A stretch of DNA of 64,000 nucleotides from Actinoplanes octamycinicus (GCF_014205225.1 NZ_JACHNB010000001.1:5995501-6059500), one strand, 5' to 3'. Shown: positions 16,808 through 25,141, numbered from the stretch's first letter. Translations and numbers: made by a program. Notes: generated by a model from the sequence alone, not told the origin.

Positions 16808-17368
16808 ATGTCGAGAATCGTGGCCGTGACGGCGGTGCTGGCCGCCCTGGCGACCGCAGCCGGGTGCGGTTCGCAGGCGCCGGCCGCCGAGCCGTCCGGG
16901 CCGCTGACCGAGTAGCAGGCGGCCGCGGCGTGCCGCAAGGACCTCACCGAGCTGAACGGCGAGATGGTGCCGCGGCTGGCGGAGCGGTTCGTGGTCCGCG
17001 ACGGTGACCGGCAGATCCGCGTCTACCTGTCCGAGGCCGACAAGTGGATCAGCACCTGCCGGATCGGTCCGGCCGGGGCGGAGGAGACGTTCGGCACCGT
17101 GCTGAACGCGGGACCGGCCGACAAGATCACGCTGTACGGCGACCTGGACGCCGTACTGAAAGCCAAGATGTTGATCGGTCGGCTGCCGGCCAAGGCGACC
17201 GCGATCACGGCGAAGCTGCCGTCCGGGCGCACCCTGACCGGGGCGCGCGACCGCGACCTCTTCCTGATCTGGGCCCCGGACACCGAGGTGGAGGGCGCCC
17301 GGCTGACCGCCACCGGAGCGGACGGCAAGGTCGTCGCCACCGTGACGGCGCCGGGCGTCGACGGGTAG
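16808..17368 (+). pseudogene. Lipoprotein gene interrupted by an in-frame TAG
   Basis: ATG 16808 follows AGGAGA and gives a lipoprotein signal (MSRIVAVTAVLAALATAAGC, lipobox cysteine at 20). After 35 codons the frame meets TAG at 16913-16915. The same frame then continues without interruption to 17368 with good codon bias (CRKDLTELNGEMVPRLAERF). The stop sits before CAG, so CAG to TAG is the simplest explanation. A downstream ATG at 16964 could only yield a leaderless fragment. The intact product would be a 186-residue surface lipoprotein of unknown function. Sequencing error is possible. Confidence 0.75.
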
Positions 17369-17373
17369 CGGCG

Positions 17374-17793
17374 TCAGGCGCCGAAACCGTTGTCGGCCAG
17401 CCACTGCGGGTCCGGAGCGACCTGCTGCAACACCTCGACCAGCAGGCCGTCCGGGCCGGCGACCTGGAAGCGGCGCTGCCCCCACGGCTCGGTGACCGGC
17501 GGCAACACCACCTCCAGGCCCTCGTCCCCGAGCCGGGCGTACTCCGCGTCCACATCGGCGACCAGGAACGCCAGCAGCGTGCCGACCACCGTCTTGCCAC
17601 GGGTGGCGGCCGGCCACGACGGGTGGTCGCGCTGGACGAAGTCCAGGCTCAGCGCCGGATGGTCGGTGTGCTGCGTGTTCACATACCAGCCCAGGTCGAC
17701 GCCGACCGCGAACCCGAAGTGCTCGGTGAACCAGGCCGCGCTGACCGCCGGCTTCTCCGCCGCGATCGCCATCCCGACCATGGTGAACTTCAT
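17374..17793 (-). CDS. VOC (glyoxalase/bleomycin-resistance-fold) protein
   Basis: 139 residues from ATG 17793, with GGGAGG upstream; longer in-frame starts lack a ribosome binding site. One pair of VOC half-modules: KFTMVGMAIAAEKPAVSAAW...HFGFAVGVDLGWYVN, then GTLLAFLVADVDAEYARLGD...PWGQRRFQVAGPDGLLVEVLQ. The last motif includes the usual metal-ligand Glu. The family includes dioxygenases, isomerases and antibiotic-binding proteins, and nothing here selects among them. It converges on the interrupted lipoprotein gene, five bases apart. Confidence 0.8.
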   Translation of the reverse strand: MKFTMVGMAIAAEKPAVSAAWFTEHFGFAVGVDLGWYVNTQHTDHPALSLDFVQRDHPSWPAATRGKTVVGTLLAFLVADVDAEYARLGDEGLEVVLPPVTEPWGQRRFQVAGPDGLLVEVLQQVAPDPQWLADNGFGA

Positions 17794-17895
17794 CTGTGCC
17801 TCCCAGCGAGAACCAAGAACCTGTTGCCGCTCCACGATCGTCGCCGGCGCCGTCTCGATCAACGATGAAGACCGCAACCGTCGATAATCGGTGAG

Positions 17896-20601
17896 TTATC
17901 GGCGGCCGACCAGGTCGCCGACCTCGGTCCGGGACGAGACGCCCAGTTTGCGCAGGATGTTGGAGACGTGCACCGCGGCGGTCTTCGGCGAGATGTAGAG
18001 GCGCCGGGCCAGCTCGGTGTTGGTCAGCCCGTCGCTGATCAGCACGGCCACCTCCCGCTCCCGCGGGGTCAGCGCGGCCGGGCCGGTCACCGCCGCCGCC
18101 GCGTCGGCCGGGGCCATCCCCAGCTGGGCGCGGACCTGGTCGAGCTGCACCACCCGCCAGCCGCGCCACCGGGCGAGCAGCGAAGCGGCCGACTCGACCT
18201 GCGCGGCCGCCTCGGCCCGGCGGTCGGCGGCGAGCAGGCAACGCGCCGCGCCGACCCGCACCGTCCCGCGGGTCGACGGCCCCAGGATGTGCGCCTCCGC
18301 GACCGCCAGGTAGAGGTCGAGCGCCTCGGCGTGCCGGCCGCGCGCCTCGGCCAGCTGCGCGTCGGTGACGGTCCGGAAGGCATCCCACACGTTCGCGTCG
18401 AGCAGGTTGCCGGCCAGCCGGTCCAGGCGGTCCTGGGACAGCCCGGCCGCCAGCGCCGCGGAGATCAGGTCGTGCGCCTGCTCGCCGCTGCGCCAGGTCT
18501 GCCCGTCGAAGGCGGCGATCAGCTCGTCCATCAGCGCCTCGGCGCGGGACAGGTCACCGCGGCGGCAGGCCAGGTGGAAGGCGAGCCCGGGAATCGTCGT
18601 GGGCGGATTGTTCGGCAGCGCCGCCAGGTCGGTGATCAGCTGCTCGACCCGGTCCAGCTCACCGGCCTCCAGGTAGAGCCCGGCCAGGAAGACCCCGTGA
18701 TAGTCCGCCCACCGGCCACGCCGCCGGAAACTGAGGTCCTGCTCGCGCCCGTTCTCCAGGGCCGCGATCGCGTCCCCGAGATCACCGGCGCGGATCGCCA
18801 GCCGGGCCCGGTTCTGGAAGTAGGTGGCCTCGGCCAGCGACTCGAACCCGGCCCGCTCGGCGTCCACCCGCATCCGCTCCAGCATCGCCACGTGCTCGGC
18901 CGGCGACGTCGGCGGCTCGCCCTGCACCAGCGCGTTCAGCGCCCGGGCGGCCAGCACCCACTCGCCGGCCTGCTCCGCCTCGTCGACCAGCCCGGCCAGG
19001 ATCTTGCGGCCGTCGGCGGCGGTCTGCGGCCGGTCGGCGAGCATCGAACCCTTCTCCACCAGCGCGGCCAGGCGCACCGCCGGCAGGTCGAACTCGTCGG
19101 CCAGCGCCAGCGCCCGGTCCGACCAGAGCAGCGCGGCGTCCAGCTCGTCGCGCAGGGTGGCCGACTGGGCGATCGCGGTCATCGCGCGCGCCTGGTCGGC
19201 GCCCGGCGGCAGCTGCGCGATCAGCGTCTCGATGTCGTCGGTGAGCGCCCGCATCTCGTCGGTCGCGCGGGCCTCCCAGGCGACCCGGACCAGCAGGTAG
19301 AGCGACTCGGCGCGGTCGGTGGCGGTGCCGGCCAGATCCCGCCAGCGACGCCCGTGGCGCAGCGCGTCGTCGAGCAGCCCGGCCAGCCACGCCGCCCGGG
19401 CCGCCGAGGCGAGCAGGGCGGTGTCGTCGGGCGCCTCGTCCAGACCCATCTCGGCCAGCTGCAACGCCTGGTAGGCGGAGCCGATCGACAGGTAGAGCAC
19501 GGCGCCGTCGCGGGCCGCGGTGATCATGTCGTCGTACCGCCCGGCGCCGCGGGCGTGGTGCGCCACCATGGCCGGGTCGGAGGTGCCGCCGCGCAGCAGG
19601 ATGTCCAGCGCGGCCTCGTGCAGCCGCCGCCGCTGCCGGCCCAGCATCTGGTCGGCGATCGCCTCGCGGACCAGCGCGTGCCGGAAGGCGAACTCGTCCT
19701 CCCCGGACTCCACCAGGACACCCCGGGTGACCAGGTCGCGCAGCACCGCGATCAACTCGTCCTCGCCGCTGCCGGTCACGTCGGCGAGCAGGTCGAACGG
19801 GATCCGGTGGCCGAGCACGGTGGCCGCCTCGACGATCCGATGGCTGACCGGGTCGAGGTCGTCGACCTGGCGGCGCAGCACATCGGCGAGACTCCACGGC
19901 AGCGGCTGCTCGACCAGGCCCTCCACGTCGTACCCCGGCAGGGCCCGCAGCAGCTCCTCCAGGAAGAACGGGTTGCCGCCGGTGCGGTGATGCAGCGCCG
20001 TCGCGGCGCGCAGCGGCGCCGGTGCACCGGTCGCGGCCGCCAGCATGGCCGCGGTCTGCGCCGGGGTGAGCCGGTTGAGCCGGACGTGGGTGACCGCGTG
20101 CCGCCGCTCCATCCGGGCCAGCAGCCCGGCCACCGGCTGCCGGCGGGACACCTCGTCCGGCCGGTACGTCCCGATCAGCAGCCGCGGCCCGTGCTGGTCG
20201 GCGATCCGCTCGAACAGCGCGGCGCTCTCCGAGTCGGCCCAGTGCAGGTCCTCGAAGACGATCACCGCGGGCGCGTCGCCGATCAACTCGGCCACGACCG
20301 CGAGACCGACGTGCAGCCGCTCGACCGGGCTGCGTCGCGGGTCGGCGAGCGCGGCCAGCTGCTCCTCGTCCACCCCCGGCCGCCCGTCGATGGCGTCCAG
20401 CAGCACCTCGTAGGGCCGGGACAGCGAACCCGGCTCGGCCTGCCCGACCAGCACCACCGTCGCGGCCGGCACGGTGCCGAGCAGCTCGTGCACCAGCCGG
20501 GTCTTGCCGATCCCCGGCTCCCCGGCGATCATCGCGACCGCGGGCTCGCGCGCGGAGGCGAGCCGCGCCAGGCGGCGCAGCTCGCTCTCTCGCCCGATCA
20601 T
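17896..20601 (-). CDS. LAL/MalT-like LuxR regulator with AAA-type ATPase
   Basis: 901 residues from ATG 20601. It starts MIGRESELRRLARLA, with Walker A GEPGIGKT at 27-34 and Walker B VIVFEDLHWAD near 125-135. A long helical TPR-like region follows, and the C-terminal LuxR helix-turn-helix (LTPREREVAVLISDGLTNTE, later SPKTAAVHVSNILRKLG) covers the last 65 residues. Such large STAND-type regulators switch on a target operon after binding ligand and ATP. The start codon overlaps the stop of a small upstream gene by one base (TGATG), which fixes the start and implies coupled translation. Targets unknown. Confidence 0.9.
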   Translation of the reverse strand: MIGRESELRRLARLASAREPAVAMIAGEPGIGKTRLVHELLGTVPAATVVLVGQAEPGSLSRPYEVLLDAIDGRPGVDEEQLAALADPRRSPVERLHVGLAVVAELIGDAPAVIVFEDLHWADSESAALFERIADQHGPRLLIGTYRPDEVSRRQPVAGLLARMERRHAVTHVRLNRLTPAQTAAMLAAATGAPAPLRAATALHHRTGGNPFFLEELLRALPGYDVEGLVEQPLPWSLADVLRRQVDDLDPVSHRIVEAATVLGHRIPFDLLADVTGSGEDELIAVLRDLVTRGVLVESGEDEFAFRHALVREAIADQMLGRQRRRLHEAALDILLRGGTSDPAMVAHHARGAGRYDDMITAARDGAVLYLSIGSAYQALQLAEMGLDEAPDDTALLASAARAAWLAGLLDDALRHGRRWRDLAGTATDRAESLYLLVRVAWEARATDEMRALTDDIETLIAQLPPGADQARAMTAIAQSATLRDELDAALLWSDRALALADEFDLPAVRLAALVEKGSMLADRPQTAADGRKILAGLVDEAEQAGEWVLAARALNALVQGEPPTSPAEHVAMLERMRVDAERAGFESLAEATYFQNRARLAIRAGDLGDAIAALENGREQDLSFRRRGRWADYHGVFLAGLYLEAGELDRVEQLITDLAALPNNPPTTIPGLAFHLACRRGDLSRAEALMDELIAAFDGQTWRSGEQAHDLISAALAAGLSQDRLDRLAGNLLDANVWDAFRTVTDAQLAEARGRHAEALDLYLAVAEAHILGPSTRGTVRVGAARCLLAADRRAEAAAQVESAASLLARWRGWRVVQLDQVRAQLGMAPADAAAAVTGPAALTPREREVAVLISDGLTNTELARRLYISPKTAAVHVSNILRKLGVSSRTEVGDLVGRR

Positions 20602-20789
20602 CACTGGGCTGGCACCGCCGCGGACCGTTCGCACGACGCCAGCGTACTGGTGGGCTGACCGCGCACCGCGGAGGCTTTTCCCACCCTGCGGACCAGGCGG
20701 CGGAGCAGCCGCTCGCGGTCCGCCGCGGCGATCAGCGCGTCGCGGCGGTCGTGCGCCAGCGTGAGCATCATGTCCGGGTGCATCATCAT
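20601..20789 (-). CDS. Small conserved protein, copy 1 (HPxxMLxLAxxRR family)
   Basis: 62 residues: MMMHPDMMLTLAHDRRDALI, then AAADRERLLRRLVRRVG and AVRGQP. GGGAGA lies before the first of three tandem ATG codons. The same protein occurs at 54928-55098 and 63748-63906; shared features are HP-xx-ML-x-LA-xx-RR-xx-LIA-ADxxRLL and a basic tail ending VRGxP. It is amphipathic, helical and has no membrane helix. This copy alone continues past VRGQP for 16 residues and ends on the start codon of the LAL regulator, so translation of the two is coupled. Function unknown. Confidence 0.75.
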   Translation of the reverse strand: MMMHPDMMLTLAHDRRDALIAAADRERLLRRLVRRVGKASAVRGQPTSTLASCERSAAVPAQ

Positions 20790-20865
20790 GGCCGATCTCC
20801 CTCGTCGTTGCCGTTCGATACCTCGATCATCGATCGGCACGGGGGCGGTCACATCCGGTGCTGTT

Positions 20866-20927
20866 ACCTATCTTCGCTGGTCAGGGCGCTTTAGGCAGGG
20901 TGCGCCGGCGGCCTAGGTATACCTAGG
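20866..20927 (-). promoter_or_regulatory. Conserved upstream block and 16-bp palindrome before small protein copy 1
   Basis: Three elements recur at the same spacing before copies 1 and 2: ACCTATCTTCGC (here 20866-20877), GCTTTAGGC (20888-20896) and a palindrome. Here the palindrome is the perfect 16-mer CCTAGGTATACCTAGG (20912-20927). It lies 77-138 bases upstream of the start codon and overlaps the 3' end of the neighbouring SRPBCC gene. The arrangement fits a promoter with an upstream activator or repressor site; the regulator is unknown. Confidence 0.65.
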
Positions 20928-21559
20928 TGAGCGGGTGCGGCCGTGCGGCGCTCCGCGCGCTGCTTGATGCCGAGCAGCATCCGTCGCTCCATGATCAGGG
21001 AGCCCGGCTCCATGACCGCGCGGTCGACCAGCCGGCGCGCCCAGGTCGGGTCCGGCACGCGGATCCGGTTGCGGCTCAGCAGCCGGGTGCCCGGATGCCG
21101 ATCGCGCAGGTGGAAGCTCCACAGCCAGGCGCCGTCGACCGAGCGCAGCGCCAGCGTGCGGGCCGGGTCGCAGATTTCCACCCGCATGGCCGGGCCGCCG
21201 GAGCCCAGCGGCAGCTCGTCGCCGGCCGCCAGGTCCTGGAACTGCGGCAGGATCACGTCGCTGCTGTGCATGTCCAGGCCGAACAGGTTCTCGATCCAGT
21301 CGTAGGTGTAGGCGCCGGCCCGGCCGCTGCCCATCTGCACCAGCCACGGCCAGACCGCCTCGGGCGCGACGCCGATCGTGATCGCGCGGGTGGACTGCAG
21401 CTGCGGGGCGGGTATCAGCTCGTCGCCCGGCAGCGGTTCGGCGGCCTCACCGGTGGTCGCGCCGTGACTGAGGTACCAGTGCCGGGCCGGCGGCGAGTAG
21501 GCCGCCGCGGTGAGCAGCGCCGCGGCGCCCACACCGAACCACATCCGATCTCTTCTCAT
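20891..21559 (-). CDS. SRPBCC/START-like protein with N-terminal membrane anchor
   Basis: 222 residues from ATG 21559, with AAGGAGG upstream. Residues 4-22 are hydrophobic (MWFGVGAAALLTAAAY), then a helix-grip region: ITIGVAPEAVWPWLVQMGSG, GAYTYDWIENLFGLDMHSSD, and RSVDGAWLWSFHLRD. The family binds hydrophobic ligands in a deep cavity. The stop codon lies inside the conserved block that precedes the small protein gene, so the two transcription units abut. Role unknown. Confidence 0.75.
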   Translation of the reverse strand: MRRDRMWFGVGAAALLTAAAYSPPARHWYLSHGATTGEAAEPLPGDELIPAPQLQSTRAITIGVAPEAVWPWLVQMGSGRAGAYTYDWIENLFGLDMHSSDVILPQFQDLAAGDELPLGSGGPAMRVEICDPARTLALRSVDGAWLWSFHLRDRHPGTRLLSRNRIRVPDPTWARRLVDRAVMEPGSLIMERRMLLGIKQRAERRTAAPAHLGIPRPPAHPA

Positions 21560-21647
21560 CGCCCCTCCTTCGCCATCCCGCTCAGCGTCTCGCCGGCGGG
21601 CCGCTCCGGGCCAGGGCCGCAAGTCATCGGTACGGCGACCGTCCGGC

Positions 21648-23072
21648 TCAGCCCGCGACCGGGGCGTTCCGGGGGCAGTGCGGCGAGCGGATCCGCCGTT
21701 TGCCGGCCGGTTTCGCCAGGTACATGGCGGCGTCGGCCCGCTCCAGAACGTGGTCCGGGGTGTCGCCCGGCTCGGCGACCGCGACGCCGACGGTGCCCTT
21801 GCCCGGCAGAACCCCGCAGCTCAGGTGCAGTGGCTCGAGGAACGCCGCGCGCACCGCCCGCGCCGCGACCTCGGCCTCGGCCGCCGCGGCCTGCGGCAGC
21901 AGCACCGCGAACTCGTCGCCGCCCAGCCGGGCGACCGTGGCGGTCTCGTCGACCGCGGCCTGGAGGCGCTCGGCGACCCCGGCCAGCAACTCGTCACCGA
22001 TCTTGTGCCCGAGAGTGTCGTTGACGACCTTGAAGTCGTTGAGGTCGATCAGCAGCATCGCGTAGGGCAGGTCGCTCTCGTACGCCACGGTGAGCCGCTC
22101 GAACAGCATCCGCCGGGTGGGCAGGCCGGTGAGCAGGTCGAAGTAGGCCGCCCGGTGCAGGTGCTCCTCGTAGGACCGCTGCGCGGTCACGTCCAGCAGT
22201 GCCAGCACCACACCGCCACCTTCGGTGAAACCCTGGGCCATCGGTACGGTCTGCACCACGATCTGCAGGGCCGACCCGTCCGCTCGCAACAGCCGCAGCT
22301 CGGTCTTCGCCAGGTTGCCGGTGTCCCCGCACCGCGCCGCGACCGTACGCAGGTCGACCGGGCGCTCCTCCAGATCCCGCAGGGCCAGCTCACCCAGCTG
22401 GAGCGTGCCGGTCCGCGGCCAGCCGACCAGGTCCATCACGGCCGGGTTGGCCAGCACCACGTGCCCGGCGGCGTCGGTGACGACCACCGGGAACGGCAGG
22501 TCGGTCAACACCCCCTGCAACAGGGCGTTCTGCGCCCGCTGCTGCTCCTGCAGCTTCGCCATCAGCGTGCGCGTGCCGTAGATCATCAGCGTGGTGATCG
22601 GCAGCGAGATCATCGCGCCGGGGACCGGCTCCACCCGGAACGGCAGGGCGACGGCCAGCACCCAGGCGCCCAGATAGCCCGCCTGGGACAGCAGCAGCCG
22701 GGGCAGCGAGCCGATGGCCGCCCGGAACAGCAGCGACATGAACAGCGTGCTGATCACCGGCGAGGCCTCGGTGACCTGCGACAGCACGAAGAACACCGCG
22801 CCGAACTCGATCGTCTCCACCCAGACCGGCAGCGGGCGCCCCCGGCGGAACTCCGCGGTGCGCAGCCCGATCAGGAGCAGCTGCGCCGCCGCGCAGGCCA
22901 GCGTCACGGAGAGCCCGAGACCCATGTGCGCGATCTGCACCGTCATGCTGACGCAGCAGATCAGCAGCGACGTCAGGAAGAACAGCCGCAGCGAGCGGGT
23001 CAGGTCCCGCTGGACGAATCCGCGCAGCCTGGCGTATGTCGTGCGCAGCGTTCCGGGGCCCATGTCGGGCAC
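21648..23072 (-). CDS. Membrane diguanylate cyclase (5-6 TM, PAS, GGDEF)
   Basis: 474 residues from GTG 23072 (ATG 23063 is an alternative; neither has a strong ribosome binding site). Residues 25-175 hold five or six membrane helices, a PAS domain covers about 185-305 (DLPFPVVVTDAAGHVVLANPA), and the GGDEF domain 310-470 has an intact active site LGGDEFAVLLP (384-388). No RxxD inhibitory site is present five residues before GGDEF. It should make cyclic di-GMP from GTP; in actinomycetes this messenger restrains sporulation. Divergent from the small gene at 23153. Confidence 0.9.
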   Translation of the reverse strand: MPDMGPGTLRTTYARLRGFVQRDLTRSLRLFFLTSLLICCVSMTVQIAHMGLGLSVTLACAAAQLLLIGLRTAEFRRGRPLPVWVETIEFGAVFFVLSQVTEASPVISTLFMSLLFRAAIGSLPRLLLSQAGYLGAWVLAVALPFRVEPVPGAMISLPITTLMIYGTRTLMAKLQEQQRAQNALLQGVLTDLPFPVVVTDAAGHVVLANPAVMDLVGWPRTGTLQLGELALRDLEERPVDLRTVAARCGDTGNLAKTELRLLRADGSALQIVVQTVPMAQGFTEGGGVVLALLDVTAQRSYEEHLHRAAYFDLLTGLPTRRMLFERLTVAYESDLPYAMLLIDLNDFKVVNDTLGHKIGDELLAGVAERLQAAVDETATVARLGGDEFAVLLPQAAAAEAEVAARAVRAAFLEPLHLSCGVLPGKGTVGVAVAEPGDTPDHVLERADAAMYLAKPAGKRRIRSPHCPRNAPVAG

Positions 23073-23152
23073 GATCGGCAGCGGGCGCCCGGATCCGCGC
23101 CGCAGCCCGGTGCAGTTCGGTTGCGGCCGGGCCGGAGGCGGATGATGAGGTG

Positions 23153-23350
23153 ATGCGGCACGACGACCCGAGCGCGATCGACGCGCTCCGCCGGTGGGCG
23201 GACAGCGGAGGCCACTGGCGGCTGATCGCCCGCTCCGACGCCACCGTGACGGTGGCCCTGATGACCTGCACCGGCGAGGAGATGGAGAGATCGACCTGGG
23301 CCGCCGGCCCGGACCTGCTCGCCTTCCTGTCCGGCGAGCAGTCCGGGTGA
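23153..23350 (+). CDS. Small conserved actinobacterial protein
   Basis: 65 residues, MRHDDPSAIDALRRWADSGG onwards, ending LLAFLSGEQSG. GGAGG lies 17-21 bases before ATG 23153, and the GTG directly before it is also possible. The compact sequence with ALRRWADSGGHWRLIARS and TVALMTCTGEEMER is of a type I recall as a common short hypothetical protein in actinobacteria; function unknown. It stands between divergent cyclase and convergent peroxidase genes. Confidence 0.7.
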   Translation: MRHDDPSAIDALRRWADSGGHWRLIARSDATVTVALMTCTGEEMERSTWAAGPDLLAFLSGEQSG

Positions 23351-23363
23351 CACGTCGTCCGGG

Positions 23364-23861
23364 TCAGGAGGGCAGCGCGGCCTCGATCGCGGTGACCACC
23401 TCGGGCGCGTCCGGCGTGGTGCGCGGGCCGAACCGGGCCCGGATCTCGCCGTCCGGTCCGATCAGGAACTTCTCGAAGTTCCAGCGGATGTCGCCGGTGT
23501 AGCCCTCGGCGTCGGCCTCCGGCGTGAGCGCCTGGTAGAGCGGGTGCCGCCCGGCGCCGTTCACCTCCACCTTCTCGGTCATCGGGAACGTCACGCCGTA
23601 GGTGGCGCTGCAGAACTCGGCGATCTCGTCGGCGGTGCCCGGCTCCTGGCCGCCGAACTGGTTGCACGGCACGCCGAGCACGCTGAAGCCGCGGTCCGCG
23701 TACCGCTTGTGCAGCTGCTCCAGCACCTCGTACTGCGGGGTCAGCCCGCACCGGGAGGCGACGTTGACCACCAGCGTGGCGGTGCCACGGAACCGCTCCA
23801 GGTCCAGCGGCTTGCCGTGCAGGTCGGCGATCTGGACGTCGTAGATGGTCTCTTGCGGCAC
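23364..23861 (-). CDS. Glutathione peroxidase-family thiol peroxidase
   Basis: 165 residues from GTG 23861, with AGGAGG upstream; a longer frame exists but lacks a signal. Family motifs are all present: LVVNVASRCGLTPQY with the peroxidatic Cys, GVPCNQFGGQEPG with the catalytic Gln, and IRWNFEKFLIGPDG with the catalytic Trp/Asn. The enzyme reduces hydroperoxides in the cytosol. With Cys instead of selenocysteine it probably uses thioredoxin or mycothiol-linked reductants, as actinobacteria lack glutathione. Single gene. Confidence 0.95.
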   Translation of the reverse strand: MPQETIYDVQIADLHGKPLDLERFRGTATLVVNVASRCGLTPQYEVLEQLHKRYADRGFSVLGVPCNQFGGQEPGTADEIAEFCSATYGVTFPMTEKVEVNGAGRHPLYQALTPEADAEGYTGDIRWNFEKFLIGPDGEIRARFGPRTTPDAPEVVTAIEAALPS

Positions 23862-24013
23862 GCGGTCCTCCTGCGGCTCGTCGATGATCCAGACGACGAG
23901 CCTAGCCGCGCCCGCCCGCGCGGGGCTCACGCAGGGTGCGGGCGGTCCGGTGAGATCGTCCTCGGTGGCACGCCCGGCGGAGGGGATCGATCATCGCGTG
24001 AGACGCTGTCAGG

Positions 24014-24634
24014 GTGACGACAGCCGACTCCGCACCACCGATCCGCCGCGGGCGTGGCCGGCCCGGTCACGATCAGGCCGCGGTGCTGCGCGCGGCCGTC
24101 ACCCTGTTCAACCGCCGGGGCTACGACGCGACCAGCATCGGTGACCTGGCCAAGGAGCTGGGCGTCACCAAGTCGGCGATCTACCACCATTTCGCCAGCA
24201 AGGAGGACCTGCTGCGGCTGGCGCTGGCCGACGCGCTCGACGAGCTGACCGAGGTGGTGTCGGCGGCGGCCGGCGACAGCGCGCCCGGCAGCGCCTACGA
24301 CCGGCTGCGCGAGGTGGTCCGCCGCTCGGTCGAGGTCCTCGTCGCCCACCAGCCGGCGGTCACCCTGCTGCTGCGGGTGCGGGGCAACACCCCGGTCGAG
24401 GTCGACGCTGTGAAGCGCCGCCGCTGGCTCGACGACCAGCTGGCCGAGCTGGTGCGTGCCGCGGTCGCCGAGGGCGCGCTGCGCGACGACATCCCGCCGG
24501 ACCTGGTCAGCCGGCTGCTGTTCGGCATGGTGAACTCGCTGGTCGAGTGGTACCGCCCGGACGGCGCCTACGACGCCCAGGCGGTCGCGGCCGCGCTGGC
24601 GGCTACCGCTTTCGACGGTCTGCTGCGTCGCTGA
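24014..24634 (+). CDS. paaR: TetR-family regulator, probable PaaR
   Basis: 206 residues from GTG 24014. The N-terminal helix-turn-helix reads ATSIGDLAKELGVTKSAIYHHF, followed by a helical ligand domain. It sits beside paaI, paaZ and paaK, and the paaI-paaZ gap holds a candidate operator. Actinobacterial PaaR proteins repress phenylacetate genes until phenylacetyl-CoA accumulates. Its last 32 bases overlap the convergent paaI gene. Confidence 0.8.
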   Translation: MTTADSAPPIRRGRGRPGHDQAAVLRAAVTLFNRRGYDATSIGDLAKELGVTKSAIYHHFASKEDLLRLALADALDELTEVVSAAAGDSAPGSAYDRLREVVRRSVEVLVAHQPAVTLLLRVRGNTPVEVDAVKRRRWLDDQLAELVRAAVAEGALRDDIPPDLVSRLLFGMVNSLVEWYRPDGAYDAQAVAAALAATAFDGLLRR

Positions 24635-25082
24635 GCCCGGGGATGCCGCGGCCCTGCGCCCGGCTGCGCCCCCGGAACTCGGCGATCACCTCGTCCGGCG
24701 ACCCGTCCGCGCCCAGCCGGGACACGGTCACGTCGTAGACCCCGGACCGGCCGCGCCGCGCCCGCTCCACGGCCCGGGCCAGCAGCCGGTCCCCGGCCCG
24801 CGCCGACTCCAGCAGGCTGATGTCGAAGCCGGCCGCCACGGTCACCTCGCCGTAGGAGTTGCAGGCCACCGCGAACGCGCTGTCGGCTAGCGCGGCGATC
24901 AGTCCGCCCTGGCACAGGTCCCAGCCGTTGGTCATGTCCGGCCGCACCACCATCGCCATCTCGGCGGTACCCGGCCCGACCGCCTGCAGGGTGATGCCCA
25001 GCGACTTGCCGGCGGCGTCCCGGGCGAGCATCACTTCGGCACTGCGCTGGGCGATCTCGTGCTGGTCCACTGGCACTCCCAT
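24603..25082 (-). CDS. paaI: PaaI hotdog-fold acyl-CoA thioesterase
   Basis: 159 residues. Hotdog motifs: TNGWDLCQGGLIAALADSAFAVACNSYG, including the catalytic Asp of the HGG/QGG type loop (here QGG), and VAAGFDISLLESARAGDRLLARA. PaaI hydrolyses ring-hydroxylated phenylacetyl-CoA intermediates and rescues CoA when the pathway stalls. It is divergent from paaZ, sharing a 59-base control region. Confidence 0.9.
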   Translation of the reverse strand: MGVPVDQHEIAQRSAEVMLARDAAGKSLGITLQAVGPGTAEMAMVVRPDMTNGWDLCQGGLIAALADSAFAVACNSYGEVTVAAGFDISLLESARAGDRLLARAVERARRGRSGVYDVTVSRLGADGSPDEVIAEFRGRSRAQGRGIPGLSDAADRRKR

Positions 25083-25102
25083 TTACCTAACGATCGGTCT
25101 GC
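25081..25102. promoter_or_regulatory. Candidate PaaR operator between paaI and paaZ
   Basis: An imperfect palindrome with core ACCTAACGATCGGT (25085-25098). It fits most defined positions of the 22-bp PaaR site I recall from Corynebacterium (pattern acc-g-nn-cg-nn-cggt inside act...agt). It overlaps the paaI start codon and lies 40 bases before paaZ, so one bound dimer could silence both. Confidence 0.5.
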
Positions 25103-25141
25103 AATAACGTGACACATGACGGCCCGGGAGAGGAGAGAAGC

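Noticed and set aside
17968..20658. An 896-codon frame opposite the LAL regulator, and a similar 745-codon frame opposite clpC
   Set aside because: Both mirror genes with certain domains and show shadow composition.
20866..20896. A FliA/WhiG-type promoter (TAAA...GATA) in the small-protein upstream block
   Set aside because: Spacing and -10 sequence do not fit the consensus well; kept only as a conserved block.
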